NCBI RefSeq assembly: GCF_034424215.1
Contig: NZ_CP139960.1
Location: forward strand, 5,479,187 to 5,543,186
DNA length: 64,000 bases
Direction: 5' to 3'
From: Niabella yanshanensis
GTDB taxonomy: Bacteria; Bacteroidota; Bacteroidia; Chitinophagales; Chitinophagaceae
The translations under genes and the position numbers were made by a program. Within the stretch, counting starts at the first letter, position 1. Each line of letters begins with the position of its first letter. The notes under the pieces are model-generated. The model saw nothing but the letters and a program-made list of their open reading frames with translations. It was not told where the DNA came from and did no database searches. This document shows positions 9,401-18,674 of this stretch, one piece after another.

Positions 9401-10558
9401 GCCACCTTCTGTACCGATCCATAAGTTTCCTGTTTTGTCAGAGGCGATAGAGCTTACTACATTATTACTCAGCCCGGCAGCTGTGCCATTATTTTGCCAG
9501 GTACGGAATTGCGAGGAAAAAGGGTCAATTACATTAATGCCTCCGAAAAAAGTGCCCACCCATACCAGCTTATTTTTATCTATATAAATGCTATGTACGG
9601 AGTTTTGGCTGAGACTGTGTTTGTCTTTCGGATCGTTCCGGTAGTTTTCGATGGTTTGGGACACCCAGTTTATTCTGGATAACCCCTCCTGGGTTCCTAC
9701 CCATATATTACCATCCATATCCGGCTTAATCACCCTGATGATATTATTGGTTAATTGTAGACGGGTTGAATGGGTGTTAATACGGGTAAAAGTTCCGTCG
9801 CTTTTATTCAACAGGTTGATGCCCTGGCTTTGCGTACCTATCCAGAGATTATGATACTTGTCGGTATTGATGGTGGTGACAATATTGCTGCTGATGCTCA
9901 ACGGGTTTAAGGGATCATGGCTGAAATGTTGGTATTGAAGTCCCTGCCGCGTTGCTGACATGCGGGTAAGACCGGCATAAGTGCCTACCCAAACCGTATT
10001 TTCATGGTCTACAAATATAGATCGTATCCGCTGCTCGAAAACTCCATCCTTTTTTGAACTGCCCCATTGTTCAAAAACAAAGTCCTCCCTGTTTTTTATT
10101 TTGAAAATACCGGTATCGGTTCCTGCCCAGATATTGGACTGCTGATCCTCGAACAGGCATAAAATGGAGGGCTGTCGTCCGTTGCCGAATCTGGCCCGGT
10201 GATATTTATTGTTCTCGATATCGTAGATCCACAAGCCATTACTGCTTCCCATCCACAATAGATTCTTTCGATCGATCAACAATGAATTGATGTCATTTTC
10301 GGCGGCGATGCGATCCTGCGTTGGCGGTTTGTATGTCCTGAATTCTCTTCCGTCGAACCTGTTTAAAACATCGCCCGCAGCCAGCCATATAAACCCCGAT
10401 CGATCCTGGGCTATGGCATAAACGCTGTTGCGCGAAAGACCTGCTTCTGTATTCCAGCTATTGAAGGTTGGTTTTTGAGCTTTTGCGTTCATTGTAAACG
10501 CGAATACACTTAAAATCCTGAAAGCAGTAAATAAAATGTTTAAAAAAGTAGAGGCCAT
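6437..10558 (-). CDS. Hybrid two-component system regulator (HTCS) of PUL-A
   Basis: One-protein signalling system of 1373 residues. An N-terminal signal or anchor (1-28) is followed by about fourteen Reg_prop blades (35-670, repeated NxxWxGT), a Y_Y_Y domain (about 715-780), a TM helix (785-808), HisKA with H832 (THEIRTHLTL), HATPase_c (N949, DNGRGI, GYGIGLAL), a receiver with D1148 (IISDVMMPEEDG) and a C-terminal AraC-type HTH (about 1245-1355). The periplasmic propeller normally binds an oligosaccharide released by the PUL; the AraC domain activates it. It is divergent from the SusC/D genes, the usual layout. The residue after HEIRT is His rather than the usual Pro. Confidence 0.96.
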   Translation of the reverse strand: MASTFLNILFTAFRILSVFAFTMNAKAQKPTFNSWNTEAGLSRNSVYAIAQDRSGFIWLAAGDVLNRFDGREFRTYKPPTQDRIAAENDINSLLIDRKNLLWMGSSNGLWIYDIENNKYHRARFGNGRQPSILCLFEDQQSNIWAGTDTGIFKIKNREDFVFEQWGSSKKDGVFEQRIRSIFVDHENTVWVGTYAGLTRMSATRQGLQYQHFSHDPLNPLSISSNIVTTINTDKYHNLWIGTQSQGINLLNKSDGTFTRINTHSTRLQLTNNIIRVIKPDMDGNIWVGTQEGLSRINWVSQTIENYRNDPKDKHSLSQNSVHSIYIDKNKLVWVGTFFGGINVIDPFSSQFRTWQNNGTAAGLSNNVVSSIASDKTGNLWIGTEGGGMNQYNKQQDTFTYYTYGNSAIGSNLIKSIFRDRDGNMWIGTHAGGLNLWEGRSFKKYFYHPEDPLFLRSEIPTIAEDKENNLWLGVQGGLKDVQVFNRSGITLSDISHRYNRSALKGRDIKKIFPDSKNNIWMATSSGLFLIRAGEKIVKPANRFAGLPDSSHAYFNCIQEDKKGNIWFGIEKSGLRKYNPFTGKVYSFRFSKPGEQTTIYGILEDIKGYIWLSSGNGLIKLNAATSKYQRYTKTDGLPSNTFNYNAYFKGDDGRFYFGGFNGLVSFDPASFRSNNIPAPIQFTGLTTLNHPGITDIVTSAGLKLSYDQNIFTVGFALLNYLKPEKNKYAYQLKGFDEQWTETDNPSATYMNLKPGKYILAVKGANNDGIWSEVKELSIVVLPPFWRTWWAYLIYILLFAGVLFVVIRFFYLRELIKKEEALHQHKLDFFTNVTHEIRTHLTLILSPVDKMITDRASDGYLQQQFQHIKKNANNLLRLSEELMDFRKAETENMRLQIAPHDIIAFIKNIYEHFTEISLVRDMHISFTHNIQHHILYFDTEQLEKVFFNLISNAFKFTPDGGKIAVHIEDVQHYIKVSVSDNGRGIAPEYKDKLFNNFFQVNDSGSQNKGYGIGLALSAKIAALHGARIEVESELSENKPDERRTTFSVFLQKGSEHFNQRIHTPSPHVTLDKALPETLPSEPDSQAAPVVVIDEKQTSLKKFTVLVVDDNPGIRQNIQEILEQTHAVVVKDNAAEGWSYASEYLPDIIISDVMMPEEDGLSFCNRIKSDVRTCHIPVILLTAKSTQQDHIEGLHKGADLYLTKPFNRTILELNVGNLLTTSERVRQYVELRIRKGILTGSDRNTANGPVVTPLDDEFLKNVLAIIESHLDDGEFNVPMLAQKVAMSVPVLYKKMKAVTNLSVNDFIKSVKLQKAAALLRSTNMAVYEVCYAVGFQDRKHFSTEFKKKFGSSPKQYAMDTRNNHPDDGADAAGLSEG

Positions 10559-11039
10559 TTCCTGGCCTGAAACTACAATTTGTTGGGGACTTTAAAATAC
10601 TTTTCCTGAATATCCTGTCAGAACGCGGATTTGATCTTATTATGTAAATCAGCATTTTATAGTACCCTTTATAAAAACCTCCTGATTTATTTAAGAAAAC
10701 CCCCGATTTTTTTGAGCTGGAAAATACCTGCTTCTGACCAGTTCGCCATATATATAGTAGATATCAGACTGTATCAGCCTGATAGTAATTAAAAAAGTCT
10801 TCTTTTTTAGACTTGTTCATCGGGTTATTCAACCAGATGAATAATTTTTTTATTGAATATCAGTCTTTTACCCGGCGTGTTTATAATTACCCCCTTTTTT
10901 ATTTAAAAGAGCCGCCTGTACCATTTTAAAACCGGATCTACATTCATCACCTGATGAGCGATCCGCGTTAACGATTGATATACCAACCGGAGCTGCGCAT
11001 TCAAACCAATATTAACAGACTCTTCAAACGCAAGTGCAA
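10559..11039. promoter_or_regulatory. Divergent intergenic region of PUL-A with TATCAG repeats
   Basis: This 481-bp AT-rich region separates the HTCS gene (minus) from the first SusC gene (plus). It holds a tandem 10-bp repeat, TATCAGACTG then TATCAGCCTG, at 10762-10781, and a third related copy, TATCAGTCTT, at 10858-10867. Such spaced direct repeats are what an AraC-type output domain could bind. I found no convincing TAnnTTTG box here. Confidence 0.35.
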
Positions 11040-13814
11040 ATGGAAAAATTAACGGGTATTCTATTTTTTAAGCGGGTTATGGTTGTCTCGCTGGCTTTGA
11101 TGCTACCTTATCTGTCGTTTTCGCAGGACGAGGATACAGTAACATCCGTTCAATATAAAAGTCCATTCCAGACTTTTCTACCTCCAACCGGATCTCTGGA
11201 CTCAGTTAACGGATCGCGGCTTTTATCTTTTCCGGTAACAAATATAGAAACGGCTTTACACGGACTGCTTTCCGGTTTGGACATCCGCATGTCGTCGGGT
11301 GAACGGTTCAGTGGAGGTGCACTGAACCTGAGAGGGCAAACACCTTTAGTTGTAATAGATGGCATAGTAAGGTCCTGGTCTTCCATTAATCCCGAGCAGG
11401 TGGAGCATGTTACTGTATTAAAAGATGCGGTTAGTTTAAGCCGTTACGGGATGCGGGGTGCCAATGGCGTACTGCTCATTACCACCCGGCGCGGAGGAAT
11501 TTCCAAACCAAGAATTTCTGCAACCGCACAAGCCGGTGTACAGCAGCAGCTTTTCCAGGCAAAATACCTGGATGCTTATAATTATTCCTTATTGTTGAAT
11601 GAGGCAATAGTGAACCAGGGCGGTACCGCCCGCTACACCCAGTCTGACCTGGACTTATATAAATCGGGTGCCGATAAATTCGGGCATCCTAACGTTGACT
11701 GGCGGGATCTGCTGACCAACAGGAATGCGGGCATGCAGCGCTACAACGTCAATATTGATGGAGGAGGGGCCGCCGCCCGCTATCATCTCGATTTTGACTA
11801 TCTGAACCAAAATGGCTTTTTGAAATCGGGAAAAGATCTGAACTCCTACGAAACCAACGATTATGCAGAGCGCTATCTGATAAGAGCTAACGTAGATGTG
11901 AAAGCCACTAAAACAACAACCCTGGGTGTGAACATCTTTACACGGATACGCGAACTGAATCAGCCGGGTGCAACGGTAGCCACGATATACAATAATCTTT
12001 ATTACACGCCTAATAGCGCTTACCCGGTTTTTGATCCGCGCGATTCCCTGGCTGGTACACTTCAGTACCGGGATAACCTTTATGGTAGCGCCTTTAATTC
12101 AGGCTATAGGAGAACTTTTGACAGGATACTCTATTCTGATGTAGCCTTAAGACAGGAATTACCCTTTATTAAAGGCTTGTATGCCAAAGGTATTGCATCG
12201 TTTAACTATTCATTCGGGCAAACGATCAATCGCTCCAAAACATTCCCGGTATACTCCATGTCCATTGGAACGGTTAATGACACCACTTACTCCCAGATCG
12301 CGACAGCGGGTGCCCAGGCCAACAGTATTACTTATAATGGTCAGAACCGGCAATTTTACATGGAAGGAGGGCTGGGCTATGATTGGTCAGGAGATAAGCA
12401 TCAGCTTCATAGCGAGTTATTATACAATATTGACCGGTCGGATATCGGTGGATTCGGAGATCTGCCTGTTTTAAACAAAAACATCCTGAATACCTATTCT
12501 TATAATTATAGCGATAAATATTTTGGAGATGTATCTATTGCCTATTCTTACTTTAACCGTTTGCCCGAGGCCAATCAGTGGGGATTATTTCCTTCTGTAG
12601 GATTGGGATGGAAACTGTCATCTGAAAATTGGTTTACCTCTAATGCAATAGACCTTCTTAAACTAAGGGCCTCCTATGGTAAAGTAGGTAATAATCTGAA
12701 TATTGGCAATTTCACCTACCTGGTAGAATATGCTGAAAGTGGTCCTTTGTTCTATACCGGAACATCTACGACACCCACGTCAAGTGCAACCATCAGGGAG
12801 CCGGCTTTGGTGAACAAAGATTTGAGATGGGAAAGTTCCTGCAATCTGAACCTGGGAGTAGATATGGGTTTGCTGAACAACCGGTTGTCGCTGTCTGCCG
12901 ATTACTTTAACAATACTATTACTGACAATCTTATTTTACGGAGGAGCGGTGCCAGCACTGTTCTGGGCTCAGCTTTAACCGTAGAGAACCTGGGTGAATT
13001 GAAATATTCCGGTGTTGATATCAGCGCTGACTATAATAACGGGGCAGAGAAAAAGTTTAACTACTTCATTAACGCCAACGTAGGAATAGCACAGTCCAAA
13101 TTAGTGTTTGATGATGAATTACCGGTCTCTTATTCATACATGGCGAGAACAGGCCAGCCGGTGAACCAGGCTTTTGGTTACGTAGCTGATGGCTTCTACA
13201 ACACGCAAAGCGATTTGGATAATGCTCCTGTTATTGAAGGTTACACGCCTCAACTGGGCGATATAAAGTATAAAGATCTCAATAACGACGGATGTATCGA
13301 CATCTTTGACGAAACTGCCTTAGGCAACAAAGGACCCCGGTTTTTTTACGGATTATCTTTTATGGCCAGGTGGTCGGGTATAGAATTTTCGATGTTGTGG
13401 AACGGCTCTCAAAATAATAATGTGTGGACGAATGTATTGAATAACCTGGAGTTTCAAACAGGCGCTAACAATAGTATTGGCCAGGCATCAGAAATGCATT
13501 TAAACCGATGGACCGCAGCTACCGCTGCAACTGCTACTTACCCCCGGTTGAGTTTAGGCTATAACCCCAATAATCACCGGGCCTCCAGTTTCTGGCTGAA
13601 AGATGGTAGTTACATAAGGCTCAAAAATGTAGAGCTGGCTTATAACCTTCCTCAAAACTGGATCAATACCATTAAGCTAAAGGGAGCCAGGATTTTTATC
13701 AATGGCCTCAACCTGCTCACGTTTACCAAACTCGAAAATATGGATCCCGAAGTAACCGCATCCTTGTTACCTAATACCCGGGTGTTTAACTGTGGTTTAA
13801 ACCTGAAATTTTAA
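11040..13814 (+). CDS. SusC/RagA-like TonB-dependent transporter (short N-terminus)
   Basis: Outer-membrane transporter of about 924 residues; the frame also has a GTG two codons upstream. The signal peptide ends near SFSQ. The plug domain (about 45-165) contains NLRGQTPLVVIDG, VEHVTVLKDAVSLSRYG and RGANGVLLITTRRGG, followed by a 22-strand-type barrel ending GLNLKF. Unlike the second transporter it has no N-terminal CarboxypepD_reg-like domain. It forms a pair with the SusD gene 45 bp downstream. Its role is TonB-driven import of oligosaccharides captured by SusD. Confidence 0.93.
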   Translation: MEKLTGILFFKRVMVVSLALMLPYLSFSQDEDTVTSVQYKSPFQTFLPPTGSLDSVNGSRLLSFPVTNIETALHGLLSGLDIRMSSGERFSGGALNLRGQTPLVVIDGIVRSWSSINPEQVEHVTVLKDAVSLSRYGMRGANGVLLITTRRGGISKPRISATAQAGVQQQLFQAKYLDAYNYSLLLNEAIVNQGGTARYTQSDLDLYKSGADKFGHPNVDWRDLLTNRNAGMQRYNVNIDGGGAAARYHLDFDYLNQNGFLKSGKDLNSYETNDYAERYLIRANVDVKATKTTTLGVNIFTRIRELNQPGATVATIYNNLYYTPNSAYPVFDPRDSLAGTLQYRDNLYGSAFNSGYRRTFDRILYSDVALRQELPFIKGLYAKGIASFNYSFGQTINRSKTFPVYSMSIGTVNDTTYSQIATAGAQANSITYNGQNRQFYMEGGLGYDWSGDKHQLHSELLYNIDRSDIGGFGDLPVLNKNILNTYSYNYSDKYFGDVSIAYSYFNRLPEANQWGLFPSVGLGWKLSSENWFTSNAIDLLKLRASYGKVGNNLNIGNFTYLVEYAESGPLFYTGTSTTPTSSATIREPALVNKDLRWESSCNLNLGVDMGLLNNRLSLSADYFNNTITDNLILRRSGASTVLGSALTVENLGELKYSGVDISADYNNGAEKKFNYFINANVGIAQSKLVFDDELPVSYSYMARTGQPVNQAFGYVADGFYNTQSDLDNAPVIEGYTPQLGDIKYKDLNNDGCIDIFDETALGNKGPRFFYGLSFMARWSGIEFSMLWNGSQNNNVWTNVLNNLEFQTGANNSIGQASEMHLNRWTAATAATATYPRLSLGYNPNNHRASSFWLKDGSYIRLKNVELAYNLPQNWINTIKLKGARIFINGLNLLTFTKLENMDPEVTASLLPNTRVFNCGLNLKF

Positions 13815-13859
13815 CAGACAGGGATACCTGGCAAACCAACACGACAAATTTAAAAACTG

Positions 13860-15527
13860 ATGAAAGCTATTATATATACATTATTGATTGTAGTGCTGAT
13901 GGCATTGGCAACTACATCTTGTAAAAAGGAAGTGGAGAAAATTCCTTTTGAAAGAAATGACCTCGACAATATTTTCGATGTGCGCGATTCGAATGCCGAT
14001 CAGGCCAAGAAATATCTGTACGGAATTTATACCTATCTCCCCGAAATTTATGGCCGTCTCAATGGTGGGTTTTTGGAGTCGGCGACAGACGACGGCGTTC
14101 ATATTAATTTCGATAATACCACGGGCTCATTTCGTCAGAACTGGGTGTCTTCACGAAATGTGTTTGAAGGAACACTATGGGCACAGAACTATGAAGGCAT
14201 CAGAAGGGCTAATGTTTTTTTGGCCAATATTGATAAAGTACCGGTGCGACCTGCTGTTTTAAAACCGCAGATGAAATCCGAGGCCCGCTTTTTAAGAGCC
14301 TACTTTTATTTTGAATTATTGAAGCGATGGGGCGGTGTACCGGTAGTGAATGATGCTGTTTATGAATTCGATTCCAAAATTGATATTCCCAGGAAAACTG
14401 CCGGTGAAACTTTTGATTACATTATAAGTGAGCTAGATGCAGCGGTGGAGGACGCGCTGCCATTGGCCCAACCCGATGTTACCTGGGGTATGGTATCCCG
14501 TGGCGGTATTATGGCCCTTAAGTCGAGGGTGCTTTTATATAAAGCAAGTCCATTATTTAACACTGGTAACAACGTGGACTACTGGCGTGAAGCATCGGTA
14601 GCCGCTAAGCAGATTTTAGATGCTAACTATTACAGTTTAGCCAGCAACTACATCACTTTGTTTAATTCTGTGAGACTAACCGGTACCGCCCGTGAAATCA
14701 TTTTCACAAAGATAAAAACCGCAGGTATAGGTATAGAAACGCTCAATGGACCGGTTAGTTATGTACAGGGTTCGGGAGGCGCCAACAATCCCTCTCAAAA
14801 CCTGGTAGATGCTTACCTAATGAAAACGACTGGTAAAAGAATCAACGAAGCCGGGTCGGGCTATGATCCTGCCCATCCTTACGCTGACAGGGATGACCGG
14901 TTTGCTGCCAGTATTTTTTACAATGGGAAAAGCTGGTTCAACCGGCCGGTGCAAACTTATGATGGCGGATTGGATAACCCGTTCAATACGCAAAACAAAA
15001 CCAGAACGGGTTATTACCTGCGAAAATTCATGGGAGCTTTTGAAACATCGGCCTCTATATCCAACCAAACACACAACCATATCCTGTTTAGGCTGGGTGA
15101 GATAATGCTGAACTATGCGGAAGCTGAAAATGAATTAAATGGTCCGGGAGAAACTTCTTCACCGGTATACCAGCAACTGATCAATATACGTAAAAGAGCA
15201 GGTGTTGCCGCCGGTGTTGATGCGCTGTATGGATTACCCGTTGCGGCAACCAAAGACGAAATGCGTGAAATTATCAGGAATGAAAGGCGTATTGAATTGG
15301 CTTTTGAAGAGCATAGATTCTGGGATATAAGAAGATGGAAGATTGCTGAAACGGTGATGAATCAACCAGTGAAGGGAATGAGAATCACCAATGGCTCTAC
15401 CTTAACGTATAATATATTCAATGTAGAACAATCCACGTTCGACGCATCGAAGATGTACTGGTATCCCATACCATTTTCAGAAATACAGCGGAATCCATCA
15501 TTAACCCAAAATCCTAATTGGAACTAA
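13860..15527 (+). CDS. SusD/RagB-like outer-membrane lipoprotein
   Basis: 555 residues. The lipoprotein signal has the acylated cysteine at C21 (LATTSCKKEVEK). The TPR-rich SusD fold is evident from KYLYGIYTYLPEIYG, SEARFLRAYFYFELLKRWGGVP, RLGEIMLNYAEAENEL and NERRIELAFEEHRFWDIRRW near the C-terminus, all hallmarks of RagB/SusD. It binds glycans at the cell surface and lids the SusC partner encoded immediately upstream. The next SusC gene follows after only 17 bp, so the four transporter genes are one operon. Confidence 0.95.
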   Translation: MKAIIYTLLIVVLMALATTSCKKEVEKIPFERNDLDNIFDVRDSNADQAKKYLYGIYTYLPEIYGRLNGGFLESATDDGVHINFDNTTGSFRQNWVSSRNVFEGTLWAQNYEGIRRANVFLANIDKVPVRPAVLKPQMKSEARFLRAYFYFELLKRWGGVPVVNDAVYEFDSKIDIPRKTAGETFDYIISELDAAVEDALPLAQPDVTWGMVSRGGIMALKSRVLLYKASPLFNTGNNVDYWREASVAAKQILDANYYSLASNYITLFNSVRLTGTAREIIFTKIKTAGIGIETLNGPVSYVQGSGGANNPSQNLVDAYLMKTTGKRINEAGSGYDPAHPYADRDDRFAASIFYNGKSWFNRPVQTYDGGLDNPFNTQNKTRTGYYLRKFMGAFETSASISNQTHNHILFRLGEIMLNYAEAENELNGPGETSSPVYQQLINIRKRAGVAAGVDALYGLPVAATKDEMREIIRNERRIELAFEEHRFWDIRRWKIAETVMNQPVKGMRITNGSTLTYNIFNVEQSTFDASKMYWYPIPFSEIQRNPSLTQNPNWN

Positions 15528-15544
15528 AATAATAATCCAATATT

Positions 15545-18500
15545 ATGAGAAATATTTTCCTGTTGCTGTTTATATTTTTTCTGAATATGGCCAGCGCTCA
15601 AAATACAAAAACGATAAACGGGCGTACCGTAAATCAGGACGGGTCGCCGGTTATTTATGCTACTATTAAAATAGCGGGAGCTGGATCCAAACAAGTGCTG
15701 TCATCAGAGGACGGATCTTTTGCCATGGAAGTGAGCAATTGGGACCTACTCGAGGTAAGCTCGGTTGGTTATAATGCTACGAAGATTACGATAAAGCCAG
15801 ATTCCAGCTATTACTTGATCAGGTTACAGTCTAACAATACAGAAATGGGCGAAGTGGTGGTAACCGGCTTTCAGAAGCAACGAAAACTTACCGTTACAGG
15901 AGCTATCAGTACGGTTAGCGGAGCGGAGCTGGCACAAAGTCCTTCGGCCAGTTTTCAAAACGCATTGGTAGGCCGTATGCCGGGTATTTTTCAGCAACAA
16001 ACTACGGGGCAACCTGGAAGAGATGCTGCCAACGTATTCATCAGGGGCGTTAGTACTTATGCTACTACCGGAGGCATCAATACACCCCTGGTTATAGTAG
16101 ATAACATGGAGTTCGATTATTCCAAGCTCAGCCAGATAGACGTAAACGAGCTGGAAAGCTTTTCTATTTTAAAGGATGCCGCCAGCACCGCAGTATATGG
16201 GATAAGAGGGGCCAATGGTGTGATTGTGATTACTACTAAAAGAGGTAAAGAAAGCAAACCCGTTATCAACGTTACCATTAACAACGGTTTACAGTCGCCC
16301 ACATTTTTGAGAAAGCCGCTGGGCTCTGCAGATGCATTGTCATTGATACGGGAACAGCTCATACAGCAGGGTGCCAATGCAGATGTGGAAGAAGGCGGCC
16401 TTTATTCCCAGGCATCTATCGATAGTTTCAGGTATAGCACCAATCGCTACAAGTATCCTAGCGTGAACTGGTACGATGAGTTGATCAGGAAATACGCGGC
16501 GCAAAATAACCAGAACATTGATATGTCGGGTGGTAATCGTATTATGCGTTACTTCTTTACCTTATCGCATTGGTTCCAGGATGGTATATTAACCGAAGTA
16601 CCCAAAAGTGAGCCTTTTAATAGTAACTACTATTTAAGGAGGTTCAATTTGCGTACCAACCTTGATTTTACCGTTACTAAAACGTTGACTGTAAAAACCG
16701 ACCTGAGGGCCAATTTCAGCGAGATCAACGAACCTAATTTGCCCGATGTAATGACTGGCGGGGCCTGGCCAATGTGGAGGCGTATTACAAGTGGTGTGTT
16801 AACACCCTGGTTGTACCCGGTAAACAACCCAGATGGAAGCTATGGCGGAAGGATCGGTAACTATAGCCTGAACCCCAAAGGAATACTGGAATATGCCGGT
16901 TATAGCAGGGAATTCAACAACGACTTTAATATAAATATTACCGGTAACCAGAAACTAGGCTTCATAACGAACGGCCTTGAGATAAGCGGCGCCTACTCAT
17001 TTGCGCAAAACACAGGTTTCACCAGGAATTTAACCCGGCCCAGATTTCCAACTTATATCTATAATGATGACGGATCATATACCCCGGTATTCAGTGATCT
17101 GACTAGGTTGGCTCCTTTGAGTAGGTCGGCAGGCATTACAAGGCCGGTGAGAAGAACGAATAAGCAACTGCAACTTTCTTACAACAGGAGCTTTGCTTCC
17201 TTACACAGCATATCCGCTAACCTGGTGGGTATGGAAGTCATCACCCGAACCATTAATGGAGCTTCAGGTCAACCTAACAGAACTGAAGTGTATAAAGGTG
17301 TCAACGGGCAGTTTGTCTATACCTATGACAATAAATACATCGTAGGTTATACGGGTTCTTACAGCGGAACAGATAAGTTTAAATCTTCGCAGAAATTTGG
17401 TTATTTTCCAGCTTACTCTGCTGGATGGATCCTCTCTGAAGAAAGTTTTTTCAGGGATCATGTAAAATTTGTAAACCTGTTTAAGATACGTGGTTCTTAT
17501 GGTACAACCGGTACAGATAATATTGCAGCAACCGATTATCTGTATGTAGACCGTTACAACAGATCAACCAATAGCTATTTATTTGGCGAAGTACCCAGTG
17601 GTATAGCTACTATCTCCCCGGCGTCCATTGCTAATGAAACTATTACCTGGGAAAAGAAGCGCGCTTATAATATCGGGGCAGATATAAAGCTGTTTAATAA
17701 TAAGATTGATATTGTAGTAGACAGATTTGACGAATTACGTTACGATATTTTGTCTACCCGTGCTACCGTACCCACTTTCGCTTCCATTGAACTAACGCCT
17801 ACCAATATCGGGCGGGTATCCAACAAAGGCTGGGAATTTGAATTAAAATATAAAGATATGGCAGGTAGCAACCTAAGCTATTTTGTTGGAGGCAATCTGT
17901 CTATTGCCAAAAATACCATTGTATTCAGAGACGAACCCTTTAATTTTCGGAACCCTTTAAACATGACAACAGGCAATCCGGTAGGCCAGATATTTGGATA
18001 TAGAGCTTTAGGCTTTTTTCAAACCCAGGAAGAAATTGACAATGGACCTAAAGATTTCAGGAGTAACCTAAAGCCTGGCGATCTGAAGTATGAAGACATA
18101 AATGGAGACGGTGTTATAAGCGACCAGGATATTGTCCCTATCGGTTTGCCCGGGGTACCGCCTTATACTTTTGGTATTTCTGCCGGCTTTAGTTACAAAG
18201 GCTTTGATCTTTCCGTATTATTCCAGGGAGCAACCGGTAATAATCTGGCTGCTAATACTATGCTGCAGATTGGTAATGTTAACGGTGCTCCGCAGGAAAT
18301 ACATCAGCAAAGATGGACGCCCGAAACCGCAGCCACGGCCGAGCTCCCCAGGCTAGGCGGGCCCAACTGGGACCTGTCCTCGTTTTGGTTAAGAGACGCA
18401 AGTTACCTGAGGTTTAAAAATTTTGAACTGGGATATACGCTTAAAAGCAAGCTCTTAAATAAGGCAGGCATCAAAGCATTCCGGATTTTTGGAAACGGTC

Positions 18501-18634
18501 AGAATCTGATTACCTGGTATAGGTTAAAGATCTATGATGTAGATCCGGAATCACAGAATAACAATACGGTTGCAGCCTATTCTGATTATCCGCAAATGAA
18601 AGTGGTAAACCTGGGCTTACGCGCTACATTTTAA
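15545..18634 (+). CDS. SusC/RagA-like TonB-dependent transporter (full-length)
   Basis: 1029 residues. Signal peptide (1-18, ending ASAQ), CarboxypepD_reg-like beta-sandwich (about 22-100, INGRTVNQDGSPVIYATIKI), TonB-box-like segment EVVVTGFQKQ, plug domain (about 115-235, IFIRG-type and ILKDAASTAVYGIRGANG), then the barrel ending VVNLGLRATF. This is the canonical SusC architecture, in contrast to the transporter at 11040. It pairs with the SusD gene 40 bp downstream. Having two complete SusC/D pairs in one PUL suggests uptake of two product types or sizes. Confidence 0.95.
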   Translation: MRNIFLLLFIFFLNMASAQNTKTINGRTVNQDGSPVIYATIKIAGAGSKQVLSSEDGSFAMEVSNWDLLEVSSVGYNATKITIKPDSSYYLIRLQSNNTEMGEVVVTGFQKQRKLTVTGAISTVSGAELAQSPSASFQNALVGRMPGIFQQQTTGQPGRDAANVFIRGVSTYATTGGINTPLVIVDNMEFDYSKLSQIDVNELESFSILKDAASTAVYGIRGANGVIVITTKRGKESKPVINVTINNGLQSPTFLRKPLGSADALSLIREQLIQQGANADVEEGGLYSQASIDSFRYSTNRYKYPSVNWYDELIRKYAAQNNQNIDMSGGNRIMRYFFTLSHWFQDGILTEVPKSEPFNSNYYLRRFNLRTNLDFTVTKTLTVKTDLRANFSEINEPNLPDVMTGGAWPMWRRITSGVLTPWLYPVNNPDGSYGGRIGNYSLNPKGILEYAGYSREFNNDFNINITGNQKLGFITNGLEISGAYSFAQNTGFTRNLTRPRFPTYIYNDDGSYTPVFSDLTRLAPLSRSAGITRPVRRTNKQLQLSYNRSFASLHSISANLVGMEVITRTINGASGQPNRTEVYKGVNGQFVYTYDNKYIVGYTGSYSGTDKFKSSQKFGYFPAYSAGWILSEESFFRDHVKFVNLFKIRGSYGTTGTDNIAATDYLYVDRYNRSTNSYLFGEVPSGIATISPASIANETITWEKKRAYNIGADIKLFNNKIDIVVDRFDELRYDILSTRATVPTFASIELTPTNIGRVSNKGWEFELKYKDMAGSNLSYFVGGNLSIAKNTIVFRDEPFNFRNPLNMTTGNPVGQIFGYRALGFFQTQEEIDNGPKDFRSNLKPGDLKYEDINGDGVISDQDIVPIGLPGVPPYTFGISAGFSYKGFDLSVLFQGATGNNLAANTMLQIGNVNGAPQEIHQQRWTPETAATAELPRLGGPNWDLSSFWLRDASYLRFKNFELGYTLKSKLLNKAGIKAFRIFGNGQNLITWYRLKIYDVDPESQNNNTVAAYSDYPQMKVVNLGLRATF

Positions 18635-18674
18635 AATTCAGTTCCCTGGTTATCTAAATTAAAAAAACAAGCTG

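Noticed and set aside
10796..10815. AAGTCT...AGACTT short hairpin upstream of PUL-A
   Set aside because: Only a 6-bp stem within a T-rich run; could be chance, so not listed as a terminator.
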